Assembly (NCBI GenBank): GCA_030620095.1 | Contig: JAUTXW010002483.1 | Location: forward strand, 1 to 64,000 | Source of the DNA: Kuschelorhynchus macadamiae | Lineage: Eukaryota; Arthropoda; Insecta; Coleoptera; Curculionidae | Direction: 5' to 3' | DNA: 64,000 nucleotides | Part shown: positions 1 through 10,759 of the stretch, in pieces | How positions within the stretch are numbered: the stretch's first letter is position 1 | Layout: every line of letters starts with the position of its first letter | Program-made: the position numbers and the translations under genes | The notes under the pieces: model-generated | What the model was told of the DNA's origin: nothing | Seen by the model: the letters and a program-made list of their open reading frames with translations, nothing else | The model's database searches: none

Positions 1-3000
1 GCCTGGCCTGGCCCTGGCCTGGCCTGGCCTGGCCTGGCCTGGCCTGGCCTGGCCTGGCCTGGCCTGGCCTGGCCTGGCCTGGCCTGGCCTGGCCTGGCCT
101 GGCCTGGCCTGGCCTGGCCTGGCCTGGCCTGGCCTGGCCCTGGCCTGGCCTGGCCTGGCCTGGCCTGGCCTGGCCTGGCCTGGCCTGGCCTGGCCTGGCC
201 TGGCCTGGCCTGGCCTGGCCTGGCCTGGCCTGGCCTGGCCTGGCCTGGCCTGGCCTGGCCTGGCCTGGCCTGGCCTGGCCTGGCCTGGCCTGGCCTGGCC
301 TGGCCTGGCCTGGCCTGGCCTGGCCTGGCCTGGCCTGGCCTGGCCTGGCCTGGCCTGGCCTGGCCTGGCCTGGCCTGGCCTGGCCTGGCCCTGGCCTGGC
401 CTGGCCTGGCCTGGCCTGGCCTGGCCTGGCCTGGCCTGGCCTGGCCTGGCCTGGCCTGGCCTGGCCTGGCCTGGCCTGGCCTGGCCTGGCCTGGCCTGGC
501 CTGGCCTGGCCTGGCCTGGCCTGGCCTGGCCTGGCCTGGCCTGGCCTGGCCTGGCCTGGCCTGGCCTGGCCTGGCCTGGCCTGGCCTGGCCTGGCCTGGC
601 CTGGCCTGGCCTGGCCTGGCCTGGCCTGGCCTGGCCTGGCCTGGCCTGGCCTGGCCTGGCCTGGCCTGGCCTGGCCTGGCCTGGCCTGGCCTGGCCTGGC
701 CTGGCCTGGCCTGGCCTGGCCTGGCCTGGCCTGGCCTGGCCTGGCCTGGCCTGGCCTGGCCTGGCCTGGCCTGGCCTGGCCTGGCCTGGCCTGGCCTGGC
801 CTGGCCTGGCCTGGCCTGGCCTGGCCTGGCCTGGCCTGGCCTGGCCTGGCCTGGCCTGGCCTGGCCTGGCCTGGCCTGGCCTGGCCTGGCCTGGCCTGGC
901 CTGGCCTGGCCTGGCCTGGCCTGGCCTGGCCTGGCCTGGCCTGGCCTGGCCTGGCCTGGCCTGGCCTGGCCTGGCCTGGCCTGGCCTGGCCTGGCCTGGC
1001 CTGGCCTGGCCTGGCCTGGCCTGGCCTGGCCTGGCCTGGCCTGGCCTGGCCTGGCCTGGCCTGGCCTGGCCTGGCCTGGCCTGGCCTGGCCTGGCCTGGC
1101 CTGGCCTGGCCTGGCCTGGCCTGGCCTGGCCTGGCCTGGCCTGGCCTGGCCTGGCCTGGCCTGGCCTGGCCTGGCCTGGCCTGGCCTGGCCTGGCCTGGC
1201 CTGGCCTGGCCTGGCCTGGCCTGGCCTGGCCTGGCCTGGCCTGGCCTGGCCTGGCCTGGCCTGGCCTGGCCTGGCCTGGCCTGGCCTGGCCTGGCCTGGC
1301 CTGGCCTGGCCTGGCCTGGCCTGGCCTGGCCTGGCCTGGCCTGGCCTGGCCTGGCCTGGCCTGGCCTGGCCTGGCCTGGCCTGGCCTGGCCTGGCCTGGC
1401 CTGGCCTGGCCTGGCCTGGCCTGGCCTGGCCTGGCCTGGCCTGGCCTGGCCTGGCCTGGCCTGGCCTGGCCTGGCCTGGCCTGGCCTGGCCTGGCCTGGC
1501 CTGGCCTGGCCTGGCCTGGCCTGGCCTGGCCTGGCCTGGCCTGGCCTGGCCTGGCCTGGCCTGGCCTGGCCTGGCCTGGCCTGGCCTGGCCTGGCCTGGC
1601 CTGGCCTGGCCTGGCCTGGCCTGGCCTGGCCTGGCCTGGCCTGGCCTGGCCTGGCCTGGCCTGGCCTGGCCTGGCCTGGCCTGGCCTGGCCTGGCCTGGC
1701 CTGGCCTGGCCTGGCCTGGCCTGGCCTGGCCTGGCCCTGGCCTGGCCTGGCCTGGCCTGGCCTGGCCTGGCCTGGCCTGGGCCTGGCTGGCCTGGCCCTG
1801 GCCTGGCCTGGCCTGGCCTGGCCTGGCCTGGCCTGGCCTGGCCTGGCCTGGCCTGGCCCCTGGCCTGGCCTGGCCTGGCCTGGCCTGGCCTGGCCTGGCC
1901 TGGCCTGGCCTGGCCCTGGCTGGCCTGGCCTGGCCTGGCCTGGCCTGGCCTGGCCTGGCTGGCCTGGCCTGGCCCTGGCCTGGCCTGGCCTGGCCTGGCC
2001 TGGCCTGGCCTGGCCCTGGCCTGGCCTGGCCTGGCCTGGCCTGGCCTGGCCTGGCCTGGCCTGGCCTGGCCTGGCTGGCCTGGCCTGGCCTGGCCTGGCC
2101 TGGCCTGGCCTGGCCTGGCCTGGCCTGGCCTGGCCTGGCCTGGGCTGGCCTGGCCCTGGCCTGGCCTGGCCTGGCTGGCCTGGCCTGGCCTGGCCTGGCC
2201 TGGCCTGGCCTGGCGTGGCCTGGCCTGGCCTGGCCTGGCCTGGCCTGGCCTGGCCTGGCCTGGCCTGGCCTGGCCTGGCCTGGCCCTGGGCCTGGCCTGG
2301 CCTGGCCTGGCCTGGCCTGGCCTGGCCTGGCCTGGCCTGGCCTGGCCTGGCCTGGCCTGGCCTGGCCTGGCCTGGCCTGGCCCTGGCCTGGCCTGGCCTG
2401 GCCTGGCCTGGCCTGGCCTGGCCTGGCCTGAGCTGGCCTGGCCTGGCCTGGCCTGGCCTGGCTGGCTGGCCTGGCCTGGCCTGGCCTGGCCTGGCCTGGC
2501 CTGGCCCTGGCCTGGCCTGGCCTGGCCTGGCCTGGCCTGGCCTGGCCTGGCCTGGCCTGGCCTGGCCTGGCCCTGGCCTGGCCTGGCTGGCCTGGCCTGG
2601 CCTGGCCTGGCCTGGCCTGGCCTGGCCTGGCCTGGCCTGGCCTGGCCTGGCCTGGCCTGGCCTGGCCTGGCCTGGCCTGGCCTGGCCTGGCCTGGCCTGG
2701 CCTGGCCTGGCCTGGCCTGGCCTGGCCTGGCCTGGCCTGGCCTGGCCTGGCCCTGGCCTGGCCTGGCCTGGCCTGGCCTGGCCTGGCCTGGCCTGGCCTG
2801 GCCCTGGCCTGGCCTGGCCTGGCCTGGCCTGGCCTGGCCTGGCCTGGCCTGGCCTGGCCCTGGCCTGGCCTGGCCTGGCCTGGCCTGGCCTGGCCTGGCC
2901 TGGCCTGGCCTGGCCTGGCCTGGCCTGGCCTGGCCTGGCCTGGCCTGGCCTGGCCTGGCCTGGCCTGGCCTGGCCTGGCCTGGCCTGGCCTGGCCTGGCC

Positions 3001-5474
3001 TGGCCTGGCCTGGCCTGGCCTGGCCTGGCCTGGCCTGGCCTGGCCTGGCCTGGCCTGGCCTGGCCTGGCCTGGCCTGGCCTGGCCTGGCCTGGCCTGGCC
3101 TGGCCTGGCCTGGCCTGGCCTGGCCTGGCCTGGCCTGGCCTGGCCTGGCCTGGCCTGGCCTGGCCTGGCCTGGCCTGGCCTGGCCTGGCCTGGCCTGGCC
3201 TGGCCTGGCCTGGCCTGGCCTGGCCTGGCCTGGCCTGGCTGGCTGGCCTGGCCTGGCCTGGCCTGGCCTGGCCTGGCCTGGCCTGGCCTGGCCTGGCCTG
3301 GCCTGGCCTGGCCTGGCCTGGCCTGGCCTGGCCTGGCCTGGCCTGGCCTGGCCTGGCCTGGCCTGGCCTGGCCTGGCCTGGCCTGGCCTGGCCCTGGCCT
3401 GGCCTGGCCTGGCCTGGCCTGGCCTGGCCTGGCCTGGCCTGGCCTGGCCTGGCCTGGCCTGGCCTGGCCTGGCCTGGCCTGGCCTGGCCTGGCCTGGCCT
3501 GGCCTGGCCTGGCCTGGCCTGGCCTGGCCTGGCCTGGCCTGGCCTGGCCTGGCCTGGCCTGGCCTGGCCTGGCCTGGCCTGGCCTGGCCTGGCCTGGCCT
3601 GGCCCCTGGCCCTGGCCTGGCCTGGCCTGGCCTGGCCTGGCCTGGCCTGGCCTGGCCTGGCCTGGCCTGGCCTGGCCTGGCCTGGCCTGGCCTGGCCTGG
3701 CCTGGCCTGGCCTGGCCTGGCCTGGCCTGGCCTGGCCTGGCCTGGCCTGGCCTGGCCTGGCCTGGCCTGGCCTGGCCTGGCCTGGCCTGGCCTGGCCTGG
3801 CCTGGCCTGGCCTGGCCTGGCCTGGCCTGGCCTGGCCTGGCCTGGCCTGGCCTGGCCTGGCCTGGCCTGGCCTGGCCTGGCCTGGCCTGGCCTGGCCTGG
3901 CCCTGGCCTGGCCTGGCCTGGCCTGGCCTGGCCTGGCCTGGCCTGGCTGGCCTGGCCTGGCCTGGCCTGGCCTGGCCTGGCCTGGCCTGGCCTGGCCTGG
4001 CCTGGCCTGGCCCTGGCCTGGCCTGGCCTGGCCTGGCCTGGCCTGGCCTGGCCTGGCCTGGCCTGGCCTGGCCTGGCCTGGCCTGGCCTGGCCTGGCCTG
4101 GCCTGGCCTGGCCTGGCCTGGCCTGGCCTGGCTGGCCTGGCCTGGCCTGGCCTGGCCTGGCCTGGCCTGGCCTGGCCTGGCCTGGCCTGGCCTGGCCTGG
4201 CCTGGCCTGGCCTGGCCTGGCCTGGCCTGGCCTGGCCTGGCCTGGCCTGGCCTGGCCTGGCCTGGCCTGGCCTGGCCTGGCCTGGCCTGGCCTGGCCTGG
4301 CCTGGCCTGGCCTGGCCTGGCCTGGCCTGGCCTGGCCTGGCCTGGCCTGGCCTGGCCTGGCCTGGCCTGGCCTGGCCTGGCCTGGCCTGGCCTGGCCTGG
4401 CCTGGCCTGGCCTGGCCTGGCCTGGCCTGGCCTGGCCTGGCCTGGCCTGGCCTGGCCTGGCCTGGCCTGGCCTGGCCTGGCCTGGCCTGGCCTGGCCTGG
4501 CCTGGCCTGGCCTGGCCTGGCCTGGCCTGGCCTGGCCTGGCCTGGCCTGGCCTGGCCTGGCCTGGCCTGGCCTGGCCTGGCCTGGCCTGGCCTGGCCTGG
4601 CCTGGCCTGGCCTGGCCTGGCCTGGCCTGGCCTGGCCTGGCCTGGCCTGGCCTGGCCTGGCCTGGCCTGGCCTGGCCTGGCCTGGCCTGGCCTGGCCTGG
4701 CCTGGCCTGGCCTGGCCTGGCCTGGCCTGGCCTGGCCTGGCCTGGCCTGGCCTGGCCTGGCCTGGCCTGGCCTGGCCTGGCCTGGCCTGGCCTGGCCTGG
4801 CCTGGCCTGGCCTGGCCTGGCCTGGCCTGGCCTGGCCTGGCCTGGCCTGGCCTGGCCTGGCCTGGCCTGGCCTGGCCTGGCCTGGCCTGGCCTGGCCTGG
4901 CCTGGCCTGGCCTGGCCTGGCCTGGCCTGGCCTGGCCTGGCCTGGCCTGGCCTGGCCTGGCCTGGCCTGGCCTGGCCTGGCTGGCCTGGCCTGGCCTGGC
5001 CTGGCCTGGCCTGGCCTGGCCTGGCCTGGCCTGGCCTGGCCTGGCCTGGCCTGGCCTGGCCTGGCCTGGCCTGGCCTGGCCTGGCCTGGCCTGGCCTGGC
5101 CTGGCCTGGCCTGGCCTGGCCTGGCCTGGCCTGGCCTGGCTGGCCTGGCCTGGCCTGGCCTGGCCTGGCCTGGCCTGGCCTGGCCTGGCCTGGCCTGGCC
5201 TGGCCTGGCCTGGCCTGGCCTGGCCTGGCCTGGCCTGGCCTGGCCTGGCCTGGCCTGGCCTGGCCTGGCCTGGCCTGGCCTGGCCTGGCCTGGCCTGGCC
5301 TGGCCTGGCCTGGCCTGGCCTGGCCTGGCCTGGCCTGGCCTGGCCTGGCCTGGCCTGGCCTGGCCTGGCCTGGCTGGCCTGGCCTGGCCTGGCCTGGCCT
5401 GGCCTGGCCTGGCCTGGCCTGGCCTGGCCTGGGCCTGGCCTGGCCTGGCCTGGCCTGGCCTGGCCTGGCCTGGC
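1..5474. repeat. Pentameric (CCTGG)n array at the chromosome end
   Basis: About 5.5 kb of nearly perfect TGGCC/CCTGG pentamers that continue off the left edge. Variant units (extra C, lost C, one GGG, one CCTGAG) are clustered at about 1730-2500 and scattered elsewhere, while 400-1735 is almost pure. The unit length equals that of the CCTAA telomere repeat found just inward, and the C-rich phase CCT is kept, so CCTGG differs from CCTAA only in the last two bases. The array therefore looks like a telomere, a telomere derivative or a sequencing distortion of one, rather than a gene. A long reading frame through it encodes only Ala-Trp-Pro-Gly-Leu repeats and is an artefact. Confidence 0.95.
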
Positions 5475-5655
5475 CTGCACAGCCTGGCCTGGCCTGGCCT
5501 GGCCAGCACAGCCTGGCCTGGCCTGGCCTGGCCTGGCACAGCCTGGCCTGGCCTGGCCACAGCACAGCACAGCACAACTGGCCTGGCCTGGCCTGACACA
5601 GCACAGCACAGCACAGCACAGCACAGCACAGCACAGCACAGCACAGCACAACACT
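5475..5655. repeat. (CACAG)n pentamer array, mixed with CCTGG at its left side
   Basis: CACAG pentamers first interrupt the CCTGG array at about 5477, 5505 and 5536, then form a continuous run at 5597-5650. This is a third pentamer between CCTGG on the left and CCTAA on the right. Its meaning is unknown: a variant telomere-proximal repeat or a consensus error are both possible. Confidence 0.9.
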
Positions 5656-5706
5656 GGCCACAACCAACCTAACCTAACCTAACCAACCTAACCTAACCTA
5701 ACCAAC

Positions 5707-5708
<2 letters not shown>
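5656..5708. repeat. Short telomeric (CCTAA)n array, outer side of the retrotransposon
   Basis: Eight or so CCTAA/CCAAC units directly abut the poly(T) tract of the adjacent retrotransposon. CCTAA on the plus strand is the C-strand of TTAGG, the ancestral insect telomere repeat, and the orientation fits a left chromosome end. Confidence 0.9.

Positions 5709-5764
<56 letters not shown>
5709..5764 (-). other. Poly(A) tail of the telomeric retrotransposon
   Basis: A run of 56 T on the plus strand, the 3' poly(A) of the minus-strand element. It joins the element's 3' UTR (about 5765-5965) to telomeric repeats, the usual product of target-primed reverse transcription. Confidence 0.9.
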
Positions 5765-5765
<1 letters not shown>

Positions 5766-5965
5766 GGGTTGGAGAAGCGATTTATCGCCTAGTGTTTGAG
5801 CTCCTCGTGCCGGTCTTGTGTTGCCCAAAGCGTGCAGGGCTCCTGCCTTTTCCTAAGGTCAGACTACCTGCTAAACTCCCTTCCCCGGTTAGCGCAGCTC
5901 GCAAACGGAAAAATCCTCTCGGACATACATCGTTATGTAGCTCGGTACTTGTATATCTGTATGGT

Positions 5966-8904
5966 TTAGGCTTGTGCGCCTTCTATTTCTTCCGCTTCCT
6001 TTCTTTTCAATATATCCACTATCATTTTTGAGCCAATGTTCCACGATCTGGCTGAAGAAATCATTTCCTCAATTAAATGTACACTATTTACAATATTAAA
6101 TCCTAATTCTGTGTTGGCCTCATGGCGTTGCAATTCCCACCTAGGACATTGTATTAGGGTGTGCTCTGCGTCGTCTAGTTCGCTGCAATATGTACACAGG
6201 TCGTTAGTTTTCCCGATCCTATTGGTGTATTTGCGGAATGTACCATGCCCCGACAGCACTTGTGTGATGTGGAAATCTGTGTGACGGTGTTTGCATGAGA
6301 TCCAATTATGTATGTTTGGGATTAGATTTTTTGTCCACTGGCCCTTGTTTCTATTTTCGTCCCATTTTTCTTGCCAGATTTGCATGGTCTCCGCTCGTGC
6401 CCTTTCCCTTTCCACTTTCGTAGGTGGTTGTCCCTCGTTCTGATCTAAAAGCCACCTTTCCCTAGCTATAAGCTCTATGGGTGGTATCCCAGTTATGACT
6501 TGTAGGGCAACTGTCGAAACCGTGCGATAGGCGCGCGCTACTTTCAGCAATGCCTTCCTCTGTAGGCTTTCCAGCATATTTCTATATTTAGCTATGCCTA
6601 AACCCTGTCTGTGCCATACTGGTGCCCCGTATAGGATGGTCGATTGCATAACTTCGTATAGCAGTCTTCTTTTTTGGAAGCTCGGACCTTTTATGTTCGG
6701 CATGAGTCGTGAGATCGAAGCGATTTTTTCTTCTGCTTTCTTGGTGACACTGCTTACATGGCTCGTGAAAGATATGTTTTCTCCCACCACTATACCCAGG
6801 TATTTTATAGATTTCTTTGGGACTATTTGTAGATCTCCTACCGAGAATGTGATGTCCTGTCTGTTTCTACGTCCGCTCAGGATAACCGCTTCTGTTTTCT
6901 CGGGCGCCAGTGTTAGTGCGTTTTCGTACATCCAGTTTTCTACCATACGCAATGTTACATTCATTTTTGTTATGAGATCTTCTTTATTCCTTGCGCTGGC
7001 GATGATAGCTAGATCATCTGCGTATCCGATTGCTTCTACGTCTTCTGGGTATCTGAGTTTCAGTACTGGATCATATAGAATGTTCCAGAGCACTGGGCCC
7101 AGGACAGAGCCTTGCGGGATACCAGCGGTGATGTCTCTTATTTCGTTTGTTGCTATAATGTTTCTTTTGTTAAAATAATCTCTTAAAATATTTATCAGAT
7201 ATTGAGGGATCTTTTTGTGGATCAGCCTTCTGAGGATTTTTCCGTGTGATGCAGAGTTAAATGCGTTTTTGACATCTATTGTGATTAGGGAGCACCATCT
7301 TTCTCCGGCCCCTCTTGACTTTGTCGTCTCAGCTATGTCGATTACCCTCTTAACCGCGTGAAGTGTCGAGAGGCCTTTCCTGAAGCCGAACTGATTTGGG
7401 GCCAGACCCCCTCCAATCGCGAGTGCGTCTTCTAGGCGCCGCCTGACAAGGTGCTCGTACAGCTTTGCCAAAGTATTTATAAGGCACAACGGTCTGTAGC
7501 TGTTGTTTGATTCAAAATCTTTGCCCGATTTATGGATTAAAACAAGCTTGGCTGTTTTCCATGTTTCTGGAAAGGTCTGGTCACTGAGTAGCTTGTTAAA
7601 ACAAACTAGTAGTTCTCGAGGGGCAGTTTTTGTCAATTCCTTGACGGCTTCGGGGGTATGCCGTCGGGTCCGGGGGCCTTTCCACTTTTTATTTTTTCTC
7701 CAGCTGTAGCCAGTTCTTCAAGAGTAAAGGGTGGTGCGTCCTCTGTGTAGATCCTTGTTGGTAGAATTTCGTCAGAAACTGGAAATAGAGTGCTTATTAT
7801 TTCTTTTGTCTTCTTGTCCGTTAGGGTGAAGGGAAGTCCAGAATCTTTAAAGGAGCGCTTAACTATTTTATAACCCTCTCCCCAAACGTCTTCATTCAGT
7901 TTGTCACAAAGGTTGTTCCATTGGTTTCGTTTTTCGTTTTTTATCTCCTTTTTTAGTTCCTTTTGGGCGTTTTTGTAGTCTAGCCAAGTTCTGGCAGATC
8001 GTTCCTGGTTCCCTTCTGCTCTAACACCTCTGGTATGTATGCGTCTTAATGTAATACAAGTGGCTTGTTTTTGTGCTATTTGTTCTGTCCACCAGTATGG
8101 CATGGTTCTTCCCGTGTTTAATCTTGACTTCTGTGATTTTTTAACTACTGTTTTGAGTATAGTTGTGATGTTGTCTGGATTTGGTCGGTTTGTTATATTT
8201 TCCAGTTCCCTTCTCAATTCTACCTTAAACTTGTTTTCGTCAAGTTCAAATCTACCTTTAAGTTCCCTTCTCTTTTTTGTGCTATCCTTTACCGTGAAAG
8301 TGATATGTCGATGTGGCGAAATTGTCTCGTTATCTAGCACTTCCCAGTTCTCTATTTTTCTTGCCAGGCCCTGAGTAGAGAGGGTGACGTCAATAAAGGT
8401 TCCAGTTCTGCCTCTTACAAAGGTTGGCTTATCCCCTGTGTTATGAGCCACTAGTTGCAATGTTGTTCCCGCTTCTGACAAAATTACACCTCTTGGGTCG
8501 CTAAGGGGTGATCCCCATTCAGGGGACTTGGCATTGAAGTCGCCGAGAATTAAGGACTCTCTGCCTCCTCTGTGAACGGCCTCTATCAAAAAGTCTATGT
8601 AGGTCGCGAAGTCCTGCAGGGGAATGTTTGGGGAGACGTAGCAGCCGAAGATGTCGAAGTCTTGTGTCCTTATGTTAATAACGCCATCCATTTTTACCAC
8701 CTTCTCTACTCTTATATTACGATTCGTAAAGAAAACCGCTACGTCATCCTTATTATCGCTAATCCAACCTTTGCTCTTGACTATTTTTTTATTAGGTTCG
8801 CTGGCTACGATGATGTCTGCCAAGATCTCCTGGGATGTTGAGAAGGCCATGTCGTGTGCACGTGGTGAACGGTCTGCGTTTATTTGCAATATTCTAAGAG
8901 GCAT
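5966..8904 (-). pseudogene. ORF2: APE endonuclease plus reverse transcriptase, one frameshift
   Basis: ORF2 of the telomeric element, about 980 codons in two frames: 8904-7633 and 7636-5966. The first part is the endonuclease, with the conserved GDFNAKSPEWGS stretch, a catalytic-type ASEP, and FIDVTLS. The second part is the reverse transcriptase, with an Asp in TIDVKNAFN, the IPQGSVLGPVLWN box and YADD in AIGYADDLAII, followed by the CTYC...H...C finger near the end. The break lies in a run of five C (minus strand, 7652-7656) right after the KAPGPDGIPP motif and looks like loss of a single base. The natural start is the ATG at 8904, only two bases after the ORF1 stop; the longer upstream frame overlaps ORF1 and has no ATG. 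Apart from that one indel the frame is open, so the copy is recent or the indel is a sequencing error. Confidence 0.88.
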
Positions 8905-8906
8905 CT

Positions 8907-10052
8907 TTATTGTTGGGTGGCTGTCTGCGATTTGCTTCTCATAGCTTTTTTTGTCATGGACAAGGCGCGCCTGAAAGCCGGGCACTTACCCGAGCCTGCG
9001 CTGTGACCCTTTTCTTTGCAAGTATAGCAGGATTCTTCATTTTTGCAAGCTGCCGCAACATGTCCATCCTCTCCGCATTTGAAGCATTTTCCTTTCATTT
9101 CTTGGCCAGAGCAGTCTCTCTGCTCGTGGCCGTATCCCCAACATCTTGCGCATTTTTTAACATTTATTCTCTGTTCTATGGAGCAGCTAACGATACCGAT
9201 TCTGATCTGACGGTCCTTTAGAAATTCCCCAACTTTGTCTTCCCTTAGTAATAGGGTAGCCGCTTGGGTATTGTTCCTGTACGGTCTCAGATCGCCTAAT
9301 TTGAACATTCCCTCCTCAGTAGTGTTTAGCCGGGCTTCCACTGCTTTTATGATGTCCTTCCTCTCAGATACTGCATCTATCCCTTTGATATGAAGTGCTA
9401 CGTTTTTCCTTTGGGGTCCGCTGGTTCTAACATTGGCTGTCTTCAGCACTTCCTTTATTTCCTTTTGGATTTCTTTTAGGGCGCCGTCGTCTTTCTCAGT
9501 TAGTATCAAGATCTTTCCCTCCTTTGTAGCTCTGATGCTTTTAATTGCTTCGCTTGCCGTGTTTGACTGTATCTTCTATTTGATCCTGTTGACCGAGTCT
9601 TTGAAATCGTAGTCTTTATTGTCTACTATTGTTGCGTAGCTTCGCCTTTCGAACTCCTTGCGCTCTTTGTTCTTGGTGCTAGTTTTGCTTTCTAATTCTA
9701 GTTTCCTTTTTGTGGTATATATAACTGCCTGGGTCTTCGATTTCGAGAAGATTGCCTCTGTCATCCCTCTTAGCTCTCTCAGGCTTATGCGCTCCAGGTG
9801 GTGGAGAGCTACCCAGTCAACTGTTTGTGTTTCTTCTCTTATCCTACACAGCTTTTCCCACAAATCTTTACCTTCTTGCCAGCCTGAAACTCTAATGATG
9901 GTTTCTTCGCTGTGCTGCTCACCCGACTGCATTTTAACTGTAGTCGTTTGCTTCACTTTTTCGAAATCTCCGGCCATTTCCGTTAAAAAATTATATTTAT
10001 TTTTGAACAATGCCTGGACGCTTTTGTTCATTTCGGTGTCATCCGGTTCCAC
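8907..10052 (-). pseudogene. ORF1 (gag-like) with three zinc knuckles, one in-frame TAG
   Basis: A nucleic-acid-binding gag-like protein of the telomeric element. One frame runs from upstream of 10052 to the TAA at 8909-8907, interrupted only by a TAG at 9578-9576. The C-terminal part has three CCHC knuckles: CARCWGYGHEQRDC, CFKCGEDGHVAAAC and CYTCKEKGHSAGSGKC, as in R1-clade ORF1. The first ATG in frame is at 10031; the frame is open upstream to a TGA next to the telomeric array. At about 380 codons it is shorter than most R1-clade ORF1 proteins, which fits 5' truncation. Such proteins package the element RNA and, in SART1, help direct it to telomeres. Confidence 0.85.
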
Positions 10053-10094
10053 AAAAACTACTTTCGTTACATTGGCCTTAGCGTTCAGGCGTCA

Positions 10095-10143
10095 CCTAAC
10101 CTAACCTAACCTAACCTAACCTAACCTAACCTAACCTAACCTA
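10095..10143. repeat. Telomeric (CCTAA)n array, inner side of the retrotransposon
   Basis: About ten perfect CCTAA units abutting the 5' end of the retrotransposon, in the same orientation as the outer array. The retrotransposon therefore sits inside telomeric DNA. Confidence 0.95.
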
Positions 10144-10759
10144 GGTTTTTTAGAAAAAAAAAAAAAAAAAAAAACTAGTGTAACCTAAAAACCTTTTTTT
10201 GTTTAAAAAAAAAAAAAAAAAGAAAGTGTTACGTTAGGATTTTTTCAAAATTTTTTTTTTTTACACAAAATATTTATTTTTTGATTTTTCAGTTTTCGAT
10301 TTTTTTTTTTAATTTTAGGTTAGATTAGTTGAAAATTAATTTTTGTTTATTTTTTTTTTTTTTTTTTTTTTTTTTTCTTTTTCTATTGAAATATTTTTGA
10401 TAATAAAAATTAGGTTACGTTTTTTTTTTAGAAAATTTGTGTACCTTTTTTTTTTTTTTCTTTCCAATTTCCAATATTTTTTAGGTTAGGAAATTTTTTA
10501 ATAATTTTTTTTTAAGTTAGGTTTGTGTAGAATAGATTTTTCCTTAATTCTTTTCTTTTTAAGGATTTTCAATTTGTATTAATATTTTTTTTTGGAAAAA
10601 ATATTTTTAATAAAAAAAAAAAAAAAAAAAAAAAAAAATAAGCTTTAAAATTTGTTTAACAATTTTTTTTTATTTTTGTTACTTAAAAAAATCTTAGGTT
10701 AGATTTTCCTTTAAATTTCTTACAAAATTTATTTTCTTTTTATTTTTTTTATTTTTTGC
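10144..10759. repeat. A/T homopolymer-rich subtelomeric spacer with degenerate TTAGG-like motifs
   Basis: Long A and T runs (for example 10156-10174, 10351-10376, 10612-10638) alternate with scattered GGTTAG-type motifs on the plus strand (10316-10325, 10482-10489, 10515-10521, 10695-10703), the opposite strand to the flanking array. No gene is visible. It resembles piled-up poly(A) tails and decayed telomeric or retrotransposon ends. Confidence 0.6.

Larger units (their letters stand above)
5709..10094 (-). mobile_element. R1-clade (TRAS/SART-like) non-LTR retrotransposon in telomeric repeats
   Basis: A two-ORF non-LTR element read on the minus strand. Its 3' end is a 56-base poly(A) (poly(T) at 5709-5764) followed immediately by TTAGG-strand repeats. 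Its 5' end, at about 10094, abuts another (TTAGG)n array. ORF1 has three zinc knuckles. ORF2 has an APE-type endonuclease, a reverse transcriptase with YADD, and a C-terminal CX2CX7HX4C finger, the R1/TRAS/SART layout. TRAS and SART of Lepidoptera and related elements in other insects are known to insert specifically into TTAGG arrays, so the location supports the same habit here. There is almost no 5' UTR and ORF1 is short, so the copy is probably 5'-truncated. The sense strand has the polarity of the TTAGG strand, with the poly(A) facing the chromosome end. Confidence 0.88.

Noticed and set aside
2215..5682. Open frame of 1155 codons
   Set aside because: It is a translation of the pentamer array (Ala-Trp-Pro-Gly-Leu repeats), with no start context or composition of a gene.
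8905..8985. ORF2 start at 8985
   Set aside because: That codon is GTG and overlaps ORF1; the ATG at 8904, two bases after the ORF1 stop, is the more plausible start.
5792..10104. Plus-strand frames (5792-6031, 6594-7178, 8039-8374, 9658-10104 and others)
   Set aside because: Shadows opposite the retrotransposon ORFs.
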